A DNA stretch of 64,000 bases from Lachnospiraceae bacterium (GTDB lineage: Bacteria; Bacillota; Clostridia; Lachnospirales; Lachnospiraceae). The position numbers were made by a program, and so were the translations under genes. The stretch is taken from assembly GCA_017622875.1 (NCBI GenBank), contig JAGAQG010000063.1, positions 46,300 through 110,299 of the forward strand, written 5' to 3'. The notes under the pieces are model-generated. The model made no database searches. It saw nothing but the letters and a program-made list of their open reading frames with translations, and had not been told where the DNA came from. Position 1 is the stretch's first letter. Every line of letters starts with the position of its first letter. Shown in pieces: positions 53,045 through 62,433 of this stretch.

Positions 53045-54274
53045 ATGTCAAACTCAAATGAAAAACAGATATCTATGGGTGTATTGTTAGTGCTCAACCT
53101 TTTAATTGGTTTCGTTATTTCCAACATTAACCTTGGAGTAGCTCCAATTCTTGCTACAATCGCTGGTACATATCCAGATGTTGCAAAATCTTCAATTCAG
53201 GGATTAATGACAACTCCAAGTTATCTTGCTTTAGCTTTTGGTCTTTTAGCAGGTGTATTAAATACGAAATTTTCTGTAAAGAAGCTTTTAGCAGTTGGTA
53301 TCAGCTGGTTTGCAGTCATGGGCTTGGTTCCATTATTTGTAACAGACTTTACAGTACTTTCTATTTGCCGTATCCTGACAGGTTTCTCTGCTGGTATGGT
53401 AGTTCCAACATCCGTAACATTTATTATGAGCTATTATCCAAAGGAAAAAATTGCAACTGCTCTTGGTATTCAGACAGCGGCTGTAACTGGCGGACAGATC
53501 ATTGTTAATATGTTAGGTGGAAAACTTGGTGCTGTACAGTATAACAAATTCTTTATGCTTTACTTTGTAGTAGCAGTTGCAGCAGTTTGCATCATTCTGT
53601 TACTTCCGGATCGCGGACCTATCAAAGCAAAGAAAGCTGAAGGCGGTTTAAAGCAGTACTTTACATGGCAGTCTTTAGTATTTGCTGTTTTCCCTGGTTT
53701 ATTCTGGGTTGGTTATACAGCATATACATCAAATATTGCATTCTTCATCGCTCAGTACTTTGCTGGTGATGCTGCAATGACAGGTACAGTTTCAGCAATT
53801 GGTAACGTTCTTTCTGTAATTGCTGGTCTGTTACTTGGTACATTCCATAAGAAATTTAAGAATAACCTGACAGGTATTTGTTTACTTGGTCTTGCAGTTG
53901 GATATGGAATTTTAGGTTTTGCAACAACAAGCTATGCGTTAGTAGTATTCTCACAGATGGTTATCGGTTTCTTCATGGCTTGTGTAATTTCTCACTCAAG
54001 ATTATGTGCATCTTCATGCGTAATCCCAGCAGGTATTACACTTGTAAACGGCTTCTGTACAATCTTCATTAATGTATTTAAGCTTTCCGCAAACCATATT
54101 TTAAACGGAATTTCTACAGCAGTATTTGGAAACAGTGATCCTGCTCCGGTATTCCTTGTTGCAGCTGTTCTGACAGCAATCTTTGGTGTGCTCTGGATCT
54201 TATATGTTGCATACATTAATGCACATCCAGTTGTTGTAAATGGTGAAGAACTTCACCTTCCAGAAGCAAAATAA
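53045..54274 (+). CDS. MFS transporter of the thiolase operon
   Basis: A 409-residue transporter with twelve hydrophobic segments, an MFS_1 layout (SVKKLLAVGISWFAVMG, FTVLSICRILTGFSAGMVVP, and a central loop near 195-210). Last gene of the operon after the ACP, so it may export the product or import the substrate. Uniform codon choice suggests good expression. Confidence 0.85.
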   Translation: MSNSNEKQISMGVLLVLNLLIGFVISNINLGVAPILATIAGTYPDVAKSSIQGLMTTPSYLALAFGLLAGVLNTKFSVKKLLAVGISWFAVMGLVPLFVTDFTVLSICRILTGFSAGMVVPTSVTFIMSYYPKEKIATALGIQTAAVTGGQIIVNMLGGKLGAVQYNKFFMLYFVVAVAAVCIILLLPDRGPIKAKKAEGGLKQYFTWQSLVFAVFPGLFWVGYTAYTSNIAFFIAQYFAGDAAMTGTVSAIGNVLSVIAGLLLGTFHKKFKNNLTGICLLGLAVGYGILGFATTSYALVVFSQMVIGFFMACVISHSRLCASSCVIPAGITLVNGFCTIFINVFKLSANHILNGISTAVFGNSDPAPVFLVAAVLTAIFGVLWILYVAYINAHPVVVNGEELHLPEAK

Positions 54275-54324
54275 TTTGCAGTAAAGATTTCTTGAAACTC
54301 TCTCTATAATAAATTTTAAGGGAA

Positions 54325-54364
54325 TGTCAGCCACGTACCGTATGGTCGTGGCTGGCATTTTGTT
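54325..54364 (+). terminator. Terminator of the thiolase operon
   Basis: TGTCAGCCACG and CGTGGCTGGCA form an 11-bp stem (one G-T) followed by TTTTGTTT. Confidence 0.88.
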
Positions 54365-54461
54365 TACGGAAATTTCTAAATTTTTTGTAAAAGAGTAAAT
54401 CAGCATTTCATTTTTTTGATTTTCGCTATATAATTAATTTTTAAAAATAGTAGAGGCGGAG

Positions 54462-55838
54462 ATGAAAAATATGAATTCTAATACAACAAATCTAGGCAGT
54501 GGAAATATCAGGAATCTGCTCTTTAAACTGGCAATTCCGGCGGTAGTGGCACAGATAATTAATCTTCTATATAATATTGTAGACCGTATTTACATTGGTC
54601 ATATTCCGGTGGAGGGAACTAATGCGCTGACAGGAGTTGGCCTTTGCCTGCCGATTATCATGCTGGTCAATGCCTTTGCGTCTTTAGCCGGCGCCGGCGG
54701 AGCACCGCGTGCAGCCATTGCTATGGGGCAGGGAAAAAAAGAGGATGCAGAAAACATTTTGGGGAACTGTTTTGCTACACTCTTGATTATTGCAGTAATT
54801 TTGACTGTGGGACTTAGTGCTGCGGCAGAGCCTCTTTTGTGGCTTTTTGGTGCCAGTGAAAATACGATTCCTTATGCACTGGACTATTTAAGGATTTATC
54901 TTTTGGGAAATGTATTTGTTCTGATCGTGATGGGAATGAATCCATTTTTAACAACCCAGGGATTTGCAAAGTTTAGTATGCTGACAACTGTGATTGGGGC
55001 AATCATCAATATTGTGCTTGATCCGATTTTCATTTTTGGATTTCATATGGGTGTTAGAGGAGCAGCACTTGCCACAATTATGAGTCAGTGTGTCAGTGCA
55101 GTCTGGGTTCTTCGATTTTTAACGGGTAAGAAAACGATTCTGAAGCTTCGCATAAAGAATTTAAAGATTCATGCATCGGTGATTTTGCCATGTCTTGCAT
55201 TAGGTGTTTCTACATTTATTATGCTGAGTACGGAAAGTTTGTTAAATATCAGCTTTAATTCCAGTTTGTCGAAGTATGGCGGGGATATTGCGGTGGGTTC
55301 CATGACCATTATCAGCAGTGTCAGTCAGTTAATTACCCTTCCAATGAACGGTGTGTGTCAGGGTGCGCAGCCAATTATCAGTTATAATTTTGGCGCGGGA
55401 AACAAAGAGCGTGTCATGTCTGCGTTTAGATATGTTTTGTTGTTGTGTGGAGGCTATGCAACATTGGGCTGTCTCTTAACACTTTTGATGCCGGAAGTGT
55501 TTGCGGGAATTTTTAGCAGTGATTCCATATTGATTGAGAATGCAGCATGGTGTATGCGTGTTTATATGGCGGGTATATTTGCCTTTGGATTTCAGTGTGC
55601 TTGTCAACAGACATTTGTTGCACTTGGACAGGCGAAAATCAGTTTATTACTTGCTTGTTTAAGAAAATTGATTTTACTGATTCCTTTAATTTTTATTTTG
55701 CCACACTTTTTTGAAAATAAAGTGTTTGCGGTATTTCTGGCAGAACCAATTAGTGATATTACGGCAGGGTTGATCACGACAATTTGCTTTTTTGCGAGTA
55801 TCAAGGGTATCTTAGAGAAAAATCCAAAAAACTGCTGA
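54462..55838 (+). CDS. MATE-family efflux transporter
   Basis: A 458-residue Na+/drug antiporter-like protein with two MatE halves (NLLFKLAIPAVVAQIINLLYNIVDRIYIGH near the start; GSMTIISSVSQLITLPMNGVCQGAQPIISYN in the middle). Start at 54462 or the next ATG (54471); GCGGAG precedes both. Not a close relative of the MATE protein at 26962. Confidence 0.9.
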   Translation: MKNMNSNTTNLGSGNIRNLLFKLAIPAVVAQIINLLYNIVDRIYIGHIPVEGTNALTGVGLCLPIIMLVNAFASLAGAGGAPRAAIAMGQGKKEDAENILGNCFATLLIIAVILTVGLSAAAEPLLWLFGASENTIPYALDYLRIYLLGNVFVLIVMGMNPFLTTQGFAKFSMLTTVIGAIINIVLDPIFIFGFHMGVRGAALATIMSQCVSAVWVLRFLTGKKTILKLRIKNLKIHASVILPCLALGVSTFIMLSTESLLNISFNSSLSKYGGDIAVGSMTIISSVSQLITLPMNGVCQGAQPIISYNFGAGNKERVMSAFRYVLLLCGGYATLGCLLTLLMPEVFAGIFSSDSILIENAAWCMRVYMAGIFAFGFQCACQQTFVALGQAKISLLLACLRKLILLIPLIFILPHFFENKVFAVFLAEPISDITAGLITTICFFASIKGILEKNPKNC

Positions 55839-55863
55839 AGAATTAATCCTTCAGCAGTTTTTT
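55826..55863. terminator. Bidirectional terminator overlapping two stop codons
   Basis: AAAAAACTGCTGAAG and CTTCAGCAGTTTTTT form a 15-bp stem. It contains the end of the MATE gene and touches the end of the convergent HTH gene, leaving five bases between them. Confidence 0.85.
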
Positions 55864-56340
55864 GTCTATTTTTCCAGTCGCAATCGTCTGGTCAATCCAC
55901 AGATTCAGAGAATCGATTGCCATAGCCATTTTTTCAAGCTCTGCTTTAATTGCCAGAAAATCAGGAATCTCATCCTCAGAAAGTTCGCCATCTACGGTGA
56001 TTTCAATGAGTCGTTCCTTTTCTTTTGTAAGTTTATTTAAAGTTGCAAGCATTTCCAGCGTAATCTGAGAAAGCTCTTTGGCTTTGATCTCAGGTACATA
56101 TTCCATCCCGATCGGACATTCGTGGGAACAGAAGTAGTTGCAAAGTGCCGGATTTTTATAGCAGTCTGCCATTGCCAGAACTTCTTCCGGGTGTGGCAGA
56201 GTTTTTTCATATTCAATTTTTTCAATACGGTCAGCGGAGATAAATCCCAGCTTTTCAGCAGCTGCATCTCTGGTAAGCTCCAATGCTTCTCTGCTTGTCT
56301 GGTAAATTGTTTTATTTTCTTTTGTTGATTTTCTTCCCAT
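55843..56340 (-). CDS. XRE-family HTH protein with Cys cluster
   Basis: A 165-residue protein. HTH region TSREALELTRDAAAEKLGFISADRIEKIE, then LCNYFCSHECPIG with three closely spaced Cys that may bind metal, then helices (ELSQITLEMLATLNKLTKEKERLIEI). The start at 56340 follows a GAGG; an in-frame ATG at 56364 has no site. Target genes unknown. Confidence 0.8.
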   Translation of the reverse strand: MGRKSTKENKTIYQTSREALELTRDAAAEKLGFISADRIEKIEYEKTLPHPEEVLAMADCYKNPALCNYFCSHECPIGMEYVPEIKAKELSQITLEMLATLNKLTKEKERLIEITVDGELSEDEIPDFLAIKAELEKMAMAIDSLNLWIDQTIATGKIDKKLLKD

Positions 56341-56537
56341 AATCAGCCTCGTACTTTCAGTCATTTTTGAAAAATCAGATTTTTATTATCATATCATAGA
56401 TTGCAGAGGGGTAAAAGAAAATGTTTGAAAGTTTGTCGCTAAATGAGAGAAAATAGGAGACTTATTTCGCTAAAAGAGCGGTTTATTGTATTTTGAATAG
56501 ACGGTATAATGGCTCTATAAAAAAGGAGTTGAAAAAT

Positions 56538-56753
56538 ATGTTAAGTTTATTATTTGTAATTTTAATGATTGCGGTGTTTGGAAAAATGATCGGATTCGCA
56601 ATCAGAGCTACATGGGGACTTTCCAAAGTGATTGTAACTTTGGTACTTTTACCATTATTTTTGATCGGACTTGTATTACGCGGATTACTTTCCATTGCAT
56701 TTCCGGTTTTAATGATTGTGGGTGTGATAGTCTTATTGAAACTCTGTGATTAA
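56538..56753 (+). CDS. Small membrane protein
   Basis: A 71-residue protein of two or three hydrophobic helices (LSLLFVILMIAVFGK, VIVTLVLLPLFLIGLVLRG, VLMIVGVIVLLKLC). ATG chosen after AAAAAGGAG; an upstream TTG in frame is less well placed. First of three genes leading to the AIM24 gene. Confidence 0.6.
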   Translation: MLSLLFVILMIAVFGKMIGFAIRATWGLSKVIVTLVLLPLFLIGLVLRGLLSIAFPVLMIVGVIVLLKLCD

Positions 56754-56777
56754 TGCAGCAGGAAAGGAAAGCGATTT

Positions 56778-57194
56778 ATGAATAATAATATCATTGAAAT
56801 TAAAGAAGCCATTGCTGCAGGTGAAAGAGCACTCAGCAGTTTATATATGGCACAGGAAAAATTAAACAGTGCCAGAGGATGGGGAATGTTTGATCTGTTC
56901 GGCGGCGGCCTTTTGGCAGACATCATGAAACACAGCAGAATGGATGAAGCATCTTCGTGTATGGAAGAAGCAAAGCGCTATCTTCAAATTTTTAAGAAAG
57001 AGCTGGCAGATGTAAATGGAAACTTTAATCTTAGTCTCGATGTCAGCGGCTTTTTATCTTTTGCGGATTTTTTCTTTGACGGACTTGTAGCTGATTATCT
57101 GGTTCAGTCAAAGATTGCAGATGCGAGAAAACAGGTAGATGATGCAATCGAGAAAGTATCAAGGATTTTAGATGAATTGAAAAAAGAGCTATGA
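56778..57194 (+). CDS. Helical protein of unknown function
   Basis: A 138-residue protein with two long helical parts (IEIKEAIAAGERALSSLYMAQEKLNSA; SKIADARKQVDDAIEKVSRILDELKKEL) separated by Gly-rich GMFDLFGGGLLAD and LSFADFFFDGLV segments that look like a repeated small motif. No family recognised. Lies between a membrane protein gene and the AIM24 gene. Confidence 0.55.
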   Translation: MNNNIIEIKEAIAAGERALSSLYMAQEKLNSARGWGMFDLFGGGLLADIMKHSRMDEASSCMEEAKRYLQIFKKELADVNGNFNLSLDVSGFLSFADFFFDGLVADYLVQSKIADARKQVDDAIEKVSRILDELKKEL

Positions 57195-57237
57195 TAAAAT
57201 AATCTAAAAAGGTAGAAGTAGAAGAGAGGTAGAAACG

Positions 57238-57996
57238 ATGTATCAGATTAAAAATTTTTTTGACAATGATGATGTGAAAGTAATTGATTCTTTGGGAGCT
57301 TTTTCAGTAATTGAATACCAGAGAGATTTGAGCGTTATGCCGGAAAATGCAATGATTGCATATTACTCAAGTCAGATGAATGTGCGTAAACGTCAGGTGG
57401 TATGCGACATTCAAAAATCTAATGTGACTGTACAGGCTGGCGCAATGCATTGGATGGTCGGTGATGTGAAGGCAACAACCGGCGTGAAAGGTGTCGGAGA
57501 TCTTTTCAGCAAAGCTGTGAGAGGCTCGGTGACAGGAGAATCTGCAATTAAGCCGGAATATACCGGAAGCGGTACACTTGTTTTAGAACCTACTTATAAA
57601 CATATTTTATTGCTTGATGTAGCTGATTGGAATGGTTCAGTAGTCCTTGATGATGGTCTGTTCCTCGCATGTGAATCTTCATTAAAGCATAAAGCAGTGA
57701 TGAGATCTAATTTATCTTCTGCAGTTGCAGGCGGCGAAGGATTATTTAACTTAGGTATTCAGGGAAGCGGAGTTCTTTGTCTGGAATCTCCGTGCCCGAG
57801 AGAAGAACTGGTTGAAATTACCTTAGACCATGATGTATTAAAGGTGGATGGAAACTTTGCGATTGCATGGAGCGGAAGCCTTGAATTTACGGTAGAACGT
57901 TCCGGCAAGAGCCTCGTTGGTTCTGCTGCATCCGGCGAAGGTCTGGTAAATGTTTATAGAGGAACCGGAAAAGTGCTTCTTGCACCGGTAAGATAA
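57238..57996 (+). CDS. AIM24-family protein
   Basis: A 252-residue beta-rich protein of the AIM24 (TIGR00266-type) family: VTVQAGAMHWMVGDVKATTGVKG, SGTLVLEPTYKHILLLDV, GGEGLFNLGIQGSG, SGEGLVNVYRGTGKVLL. Bacterial members are of unknown function and often sit in stress-related operons. GAGAGG ribosome site. Confidence 0.88.
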   Translation: MYQIKNFFDNDDVKVIDSLGAFSVIEYQRDLSVMPENAMIAYYSSQMNVRKRQVVCDIQKSNVTVQAGAMHWMVGDVKATTGVKGVGDLFSKAVRGSVTGESAIKPEYTGSGTLVLEPTYKHILLLDVADWNGSVVLDDGLFLACESSLKHKAVMRSNLSSAVAGGEGLFNLGIQGSGVLCLESPCPREELVEITLDHDVLKVDGNFAIAWSGSLEFTVERSGKSLVGSAASGEGLVNVYRGTGKVLLAPVR

Positions 57997-58040
57997 TTTG
58001 CAGTGCATTCTGTCTTGATATATCATTTGGAGGTAAAGGA

Positions 58041-58277
58041 ATGTTGTTTAAAAGAAAATTTATAATTGAATTAGATACAATTCCGGAAACAAACGAAGAT
58101 ATTTGTTTGGCAGTTGCGGAATATTGTGCAACATATAATTTGCCATTTGAATTTATAAAAAGAACACATCCGCTTATTACGATAATTGATGGGCGAAAAT
58201 ATAAAATTACCAAATGTTTTACCAAAGTACATCGGATTAATTTGTGGGTTTTACGATGTGAAGAAATTAAAATTTGA
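58041..58277 (+). CDS. Small protein, unknown function
   Basis: A 78-residue protein (ending INLWVLRCEEIKI) after a GGAGG site. No family recognised. Overlaps the frame of the next gene only at its upstream end. Confidence 0.5.
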   Translation: MLFKRKFIIELDTIPETNEDICLAVAEYCATYNLPFEFIKRTHPLITIIDGRKYKITKCFTKVHRINLWVLRCEEIKI

Positions 58278-58291
58278 CGGAGATATATCAT

Positions 58292-58498
58292 ATGAATAAA
58301 AATAAAGAAGTAAGCATAGTTGTAGTGCTAATAAATTGTGTTTGTGCAGTTATATGGAACATCAATGTGTTTGTTGCTTTATCATACGGATTTACAAATT
58401 CCGTATCGTTTGTGCTCCGTGTTATTTGTGCGATAGTGTGGGATTTTTGTGCTGTTGTTTGGATTCTTCGTTATCTAAAATCAAAAAAGAATAATTGA
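58292..58498 (+). CDS. Small membrane protein, unknown function
   Basis: A 68-residue protein with two hydrophobic helices (SIVVVLINCVCAVIWNINVFVAL; VLRVICAIVWDFCAVVWILRYL). Start at ATG 58292 after GGAGA; a TTG 18 bases earlier overlaps the previous gene. Confidence 0.5.
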   Translation: MNKNKEVSIVVVLINCVCAVIWNINVFVALSYGFTNSVSFVLRVICAIVWDFCAVVWILRYLKSKKNN

Positions 58499-58571
58499 TA
58501 TCATTAGTGTTTCAAAAAGAAAAATAAAAGATTAGAATTAATGGCGAATATCAAAATATAGGAGCATTATT

Positions 58572-59042
58572 ATGGAAGATAGATGTATTTTTTGTGGCAC
58601 AACGTTAGGAAGATTACAAAAAAGAAAACTACATTGCGGTAATACAGAACAGATTTTATGTAAAAACTGTTATCCAAAGTATGAACCACTTTCAGCTGTA
58701 GAAAGAGCAGAAGCAGCCTTGAAATCCGGCAGAGCAGCTGATGCAGCGGAGTTAAGGAAATATTTAGAAAATGTGTGGGATGCCCGGAAAAAGAAGGAGG
58801 AAGAAAAAGAGGTAAATAACAAAAAAAGAACTACAGATATAGAATGTCTCAGATGCAAGGGAAAAATGCTGGAGTATGGACCGGTAACATTTAAGCTGGG
58901 AGAAGAGACATACTTTTTTAGTGATTTGAATCGTCTGGCAAGCGGTTCCCTTACAATGAATATTATGCGCTGTGAAAAGTGTGGCAAATTAGAGTTTTAT
59001 GCTCCAGATAGTACTGAACTGGACAAACTCATGGATGAATAG
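58572..59042 (+). CDS. Double zinc-ribbon protein of unknown function
   Basis: A 156-residue protein with an N-terminal Cys set (CIFCG...LCKNC) and a C-terminal zinc ribbon (ECLRCKG...RCEKCGKLEFY); between them a charged Lys/Glu-rich linker (KKKEEEKEVNNKKR). The C-terminal part resembles PF-type zinc-ribbon proteins of Firmicutes. Function unknown. Confidence 0.65.
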   Translation: MEDRCIFCGTTLGRLQKRKLHCGNTEQILCKNCYPKYEPLSAVERAEAALKSGRAADAAELRKYLENVWDARKKKEEEKEVNNKKRTTDIECLRCKGKMLEYGPVTFKLGEETYFFSDLNRLASGSLTMNIMRCEKCGKLEFYAPDSTELDKLMDE

Positions 59043-59056
59043 AGGGCAACTATCCC

Positions 59057-59090
59057 AAAGGCTTTTGGAAAAATTCAGAAGCCTTTTTTA
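59057..59090 (+). terminator. Terminator after the zinc-ribbon gene
   Basis: AAAGGCTT... and ...GAAGCCTTT pair in an imperfect stem followed by T6. Confidence 0.75.
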
Positions 59091-59179
59091 GTGCATTTTT
59101 TATCTTAATAGAGTATAATTTGATGCATAATAATGAATAGAAAAAGAATTAAATAAACAGTAAGATAGAAGGATGAAAC

Positions 59180-60541
59180 ATGAGAAAAAAAGTTCATTTT
59201 GAGTTGTCGACAACACAGACAATTATGCTAAGTTTTTTGCTGGCTGTTTTAGTTGGAAGCCTGTTGCTTGCATTGCCGATTAGTTCAGCTACCGGGGAAG
59301 CAGTTCCCTATATAGATTCTTTGTTTACTGCAACAACATCTGTATGTGTAACAGGACTTGTGACTGTTCCGACAGTTTCCACATGGAGTTTGTTTGGACA
59401 GATCGTGATATTGTTTTTAATACAAATCGGAGGTTTGGGGATCATTACGATCATGTCGGGGCTGATGATCAGTTTTCATCGGAGGATAGGCCTGAAAGAC
59501 AGGCTGCTGATCCAGGATGCGTTCAATTTAAATACCCTGTCAGGAATCGTAAAGTTCATCAAAAAAGTACTGATTGGAACCTTTGTAGTGGAGGGCATAG
59601 GTGCACTTTTGTATATGACCGTATTTATACCGGAGTATGGTGCAAAGGGAATCTGGATTTCCATATTTAATTCCGTATCGGCTTTTTGTAATGCCGGAAT
59701 TGATATTATAGGGGAGAACAGCTTATGTGATTATGTCTTAAACCCTGTGATCAATGTAGTAACGAGTCTGCTGATCATTCTTGGCGGCATCGGATATATT
59801 GTCTGGTGGGATGTGATTCGGGTTCTGAAAAATTTTAAGAGCCGGAAACTGAAATGTTTTCGCAATCTGACACTGCATAGTAAGATCGCCCTTTCCGTGA
59901 CAGGTTTTCTGATTGTTTTTGGGGCAGCAGCGATTTTTATTTTTGAGTACAATAATCCGCTTACCATGAAGGACTATTCTCTAATTGAGAAAATAGAGGT
60001 TTCGCTTTTTCAGTCTGTGACCACAAGAACAGCAGGCTTTGCAACGATTCCGCAGCAAAATCTGACCAATGCATCAGCGATTATTTCGTTGCTTCTGATG
60101 TTTATTGGCGGTTCACCGGTAGGAACAGCTGGAGGAATCAAGACGGTTACGGTTGCTGTGCTGATGGTGGCCGCGATGGCTGCGATAAGAAATAAAGAGG
60201 GAGTAGGGATTTTTCACAGGACCATTGCGAGACAGGCTGTGAGCAAAGCTGTTGCAGTAGTGAGTATGTCCTTTGCAATCATGTTTGTTTCAACGGTTTT
60301 GTTAGCGGCTGTTACCAATGCAGATGCGCTTGACATTGTTTATGAAACCGTCAGCGCAACAGCGACTGTAGGTCTGACAAGGAATCTGACACCTTTACTG
60401 AATCTATGGGGAAAGATGATCATCATTATAACCATGTATTTGGGACGAGTTGGACCGATTTCGCTTGTGGTAGCATTTAATACAAGAAGAGAAAACAGAA
60501 ATTTGATCAAAAATCCTATAGAGGAAATCAGCGTAGGATAA
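59180..60541 (+). CDS. TrkH/KtrB potassium channel subunit
   Basis: A 453-residue membrane protein with four MPM repeats of the K+ transporter superfamily. Selectivity-filter Gly regions: TATTSVCVTGLVTV, FNSVSAFCNAGIDI, FQSVTTRTAGFATI, TVSATATVGLTRNL. Works with the cytoplasmic subunit encoded next. Typical length for KtrB. Confidence 0.93.
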   Translation: MRKKVHFELSTTQTIMLSFLLAVLVGSLLLALPISSATGEAVPYIDSLFTATTSVCVTGLVTVPTVSTWSLFGQIVILFLIQIGGLGIITIMSGLMISFHRRIGLKDRLLIQDAFNLNTLSGIVKFIKKVLIGTFVVEGIGALLYMTVFIPEYGAKGIWISIFNSVSAFCNAGIDIIGENSLCDYVLNPVINVVTSLLIILGGIGYIVWWDVIRVLKNFKSRKLKCFRNLTLHSKIALSVTGFLIVFGAAAIFIFEYNNPLTMKDYSLIEKIEVSLFQSVTTRTAGFATIPQQNLTNASAIISLLLMFIGGSPVGTAGGIKTVTVAVLMVAAMAAIRNKEGVGIFHRTIARQAVSKAVAVVSMSFAIMFVSTVLLAAVTNADALDIVYETVSATATVGLTRNLTPLLNLWGKMIIIITMYLGRVGPISLVVAFNTRRENRNLIKNPIEEISVG

Positions 60542-60565
60542 TCAGTTATGGAGGGAAGGATCAAT

Positions 60566-61216
60566 ATGGGTATCAATCAATCATATGCCGTTTTGGGACT
60601 TGGCAGATATGGAAAAGCGGTTGCGAAAGAACTTGCAGACAATGGCGCAGAAGTATTGGCAGTTGATATGGATGAGGATATTGTCAATGCTGCAATTGCA
60701 GAAATTCCTTATTGCAAATGTGCGGATGTTACGGATGCAGAGGTAATCAGACAGCTGGGTATTGCAAATATGGATATTGTAATTGTAGCAATGGCGAATA
60801 ATCTGGAAGCCAGCGTGATGACAACCATGCTGTGCAAAGAAATTGGTGTTAAAACGGTAATAGCAAAATGTTCCAGTGAAATGAACTGTAAGATTTTAAG
60901 TAAAGTAGGAGCAGACCGTGTAGTCTTCCCGGAAAGTGAATCTGGGGTAAGGCTGGCAAAAAATCTATTGAGTTCTGGATTCATGGATATTTTTGAACTT
61001 GCAAAGGATGTATCTATGGTAGAACTTGAAGTTAAGCCGGAGTGGGTAGGAAAGACCCTGTTGGAGCTAAATCTAAGAAAAAAATATTCTATAAATGTTG
61101 TAGCAATCGTCCAGGGAAAGGATGTTTGCGTCAATATCGATCCGGAAAAGCCTTTAAAGCAGGAAATGAAGCTTATTGTAATTGCTAATCCGTCAAGGCT
61201 AAACAAATTAAGATAA
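60566..61216 (+). CDS. TrkA/KtrA potassium uptake regulatory subunit
   Basis: A 216-residue cytoplasmic regulator with an RCK_N Rossmann fold (YAVLGLGRYGKAVAKEL, nucleotide site GLGRYG) and a C-terminal RCK_C domain (EVKPEWVGKTLLELNL). The ATG at 60566 follows GGAGGGAAGG; the in-frame ATG at 60548 overlaps that site. Gates the channel by nucleotide (ATP/ADP or c-di-AMP) in this family. Confidence 0.93.
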   Translation: MGINQSYAVLGLGRYGKAVAKELADNGAEVLAVDMDEDIVNAAIAEIPYCKCADVTDAEVIRQLGIANMDIVIVAMANNLEASVMTTMLCKEIGVKTVIAKCSSEMNCKILSKVGADRVVFPESESGVRLAKNLLSSGFMDIFELAKDVSMVELEVKPEWVGKTLLELNLRKKYSINVVAIVQGKDVCVNIDPEKPLKQEMKLIVIANPSRLNKLR

Positions 61217-61349
61217 TGTTGTATTTTTTAACGGAGAAACAGTAAATCCTTCGGAACAGATTGTGCATTACCTGGCAGCTCCGGAAGGAGTAAACTTGAT
61301 CAAAGAGGTATATAAACAAAAAGTATTAGGGAGTACTTATGGAAAATGA
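61212..61349 (+). pseudogene. 5'-truncated remnant of an unidentified gene
   Basis: An open frame without start codon (FFNGETVNPSEQIVHYLAAPEG...KQKVLGSTYGK) runs to TGA at 61347-61349, touching the start of the next frame. It reads like the end of a real protein cut at the TrkA stop. Family not recognised. Confidence 0.4.
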
Positions 61350-61718
61350 TGATTGATAGAACTTATCAAAATATGCTTGTCGTGGCGAAGGACCGGTTGA
61401 AAGGCAGAAATCCCAATAAAATTGCCCAAAATGCAAATGTGATTTATGAAGAAAATGGAGGATGCATTGAAAGCCCTTGGAGGAGAGAAGAAACAATCAA
61501 AGGCAGATTTATGCGTAGAAATTCCATTTTTACCGATGTATCCGATCACCGTAAATATTTGGTTTGCAGATGATGAGTATCCGGCATCTGGAAAAATTCT
61601 GCTTGATGAGAGTGCAGACCACTATTTGACAGTAGAAGATGCGGTCGCAGTAGGAGAATTGATTTTAGAAAGGATTGCAGAAGCTTTGGATTTGCCAGTT
61701 CAGGCCAGTACAATATAA
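61346..61718 (+). pseudogene. Frameshifted DUF3786-like gene
   Basis: The N-terminal part (DRTYQNMLVVAKDRL...NKIAQNANVIYEE) is in one frame and the rest (KALGGEKKQSKADLCVEIPF, YPITVNIWFADDEYPASGKIL, DHYLTVEDAVAVGELILERIAE) in the +1 frame; overlap is around 61442-61460. The two parts together look like a DUF3786 protein with the middle missing, so both a frameshift and a deletion are likely. Its beginning is copied at 25483. Confidence 0.6.
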
Positions 61719-61736
61719 CTTGAGGAGAAAATATCT

Positions 61737-62165
61737 ATGTTTCATTATGTTTGGCCAATTTTATTGGTGGTACTTTCAAATACGGTGTATCAAGTGTGTA
61801 CAAAGGGGGTTCCAGAAAACATGAATCCATTTGCATCACTGATCATTACCTATTTGGTCGGTGCAGCAGTATCTCTGATTATGTTTTTTGTTTTAGGAGA
61901 CAGTGGGGACATTCTGGCGGAACTGAAGAAAACAAACTGGACATCTTTTGCACTGGGATTTGTGATTGTAGGTCTTGAGGTTGGGTTCATATACGCATAT
62001 AAAGCCGGATGGAAGGTCAGCGCGGCTCAGATTGTTGCTTCATCGATACTTGGAGTAATTCTCATCATTGTCGGATATGTGGGTTACAAAGAAGCGATAA
62101 CGTGGAATAAAATAGTGGGCGTTATTGTATGCCTTGTAGGACTGGGATTAATCAATATGTGGTAA
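61737..62165 (+). CDS. Small EamA/DMT-type transporter
   Basis: A 142-residue protein with five hydrophobic segments, the half-size EamA/DMT form that works as a dimer (YVWPILLVVLSNTVYQVCTKGVP; ILGVILIIVGYVGYKEAI...IVGVIVCLVGLGLINMW). Substrate unknown. TGAGGAG-type ribosome site. Confidence 0.85.
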   Translation: MFHYVWPILLVVLSNTVYQVCTKGVPENMNPFASLIITYLVGAAVSLIMFFVLGDSGDILAELKKTNWTSFALGFVIVGLEVGFIYAYKAGWKVSAAQIVASSILGVILIIVGYVGYKEAITWNKIVGVIVCLVGLGLINMW

Positions 62166-62334
62166 ATTCTACTTAAATTCTGAATATGTATCCTTCTTGA
62201 CTGGCGAACAAATGTTTGTTAGTATATGTTTAGGTGCTACCATAACGGTAGGCGGTTAGTCCTTCTCCAGAGGACTGTGACCTCTGTTTACATAGAAATC
62301 TGCTTGCAGAAATCTCAGAATGGAGGATTTGCTT

Positions 62335-62433
62335 ATGCTCACCATCGAAAGCTTGATTGCTGTTATTAGCTTATGCTTAACATGTTTTAGTCTTGGCTAT
62401 TCGTTTGGAAAGAATAGCAAGACACAAAAATAA
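62335..62433 (+). CDS. Putative holin-like/type I toxin peptide
   Basis: A 32-residue peptide (start MLTIESLIAVISLCL, hydrophobic to about residue 22, then a polar tail ending FGKNSKTQK). GGAGG at 62322-62326 is well spaced. A single-helix hydrophobic peptide with a basic end fits small type I toxins of Firmicutes. Ends at a terminator. Confidence 0.6.
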   Translation: MLTIESLIAVISLCLTCFSLGYSFGKNSKTQK

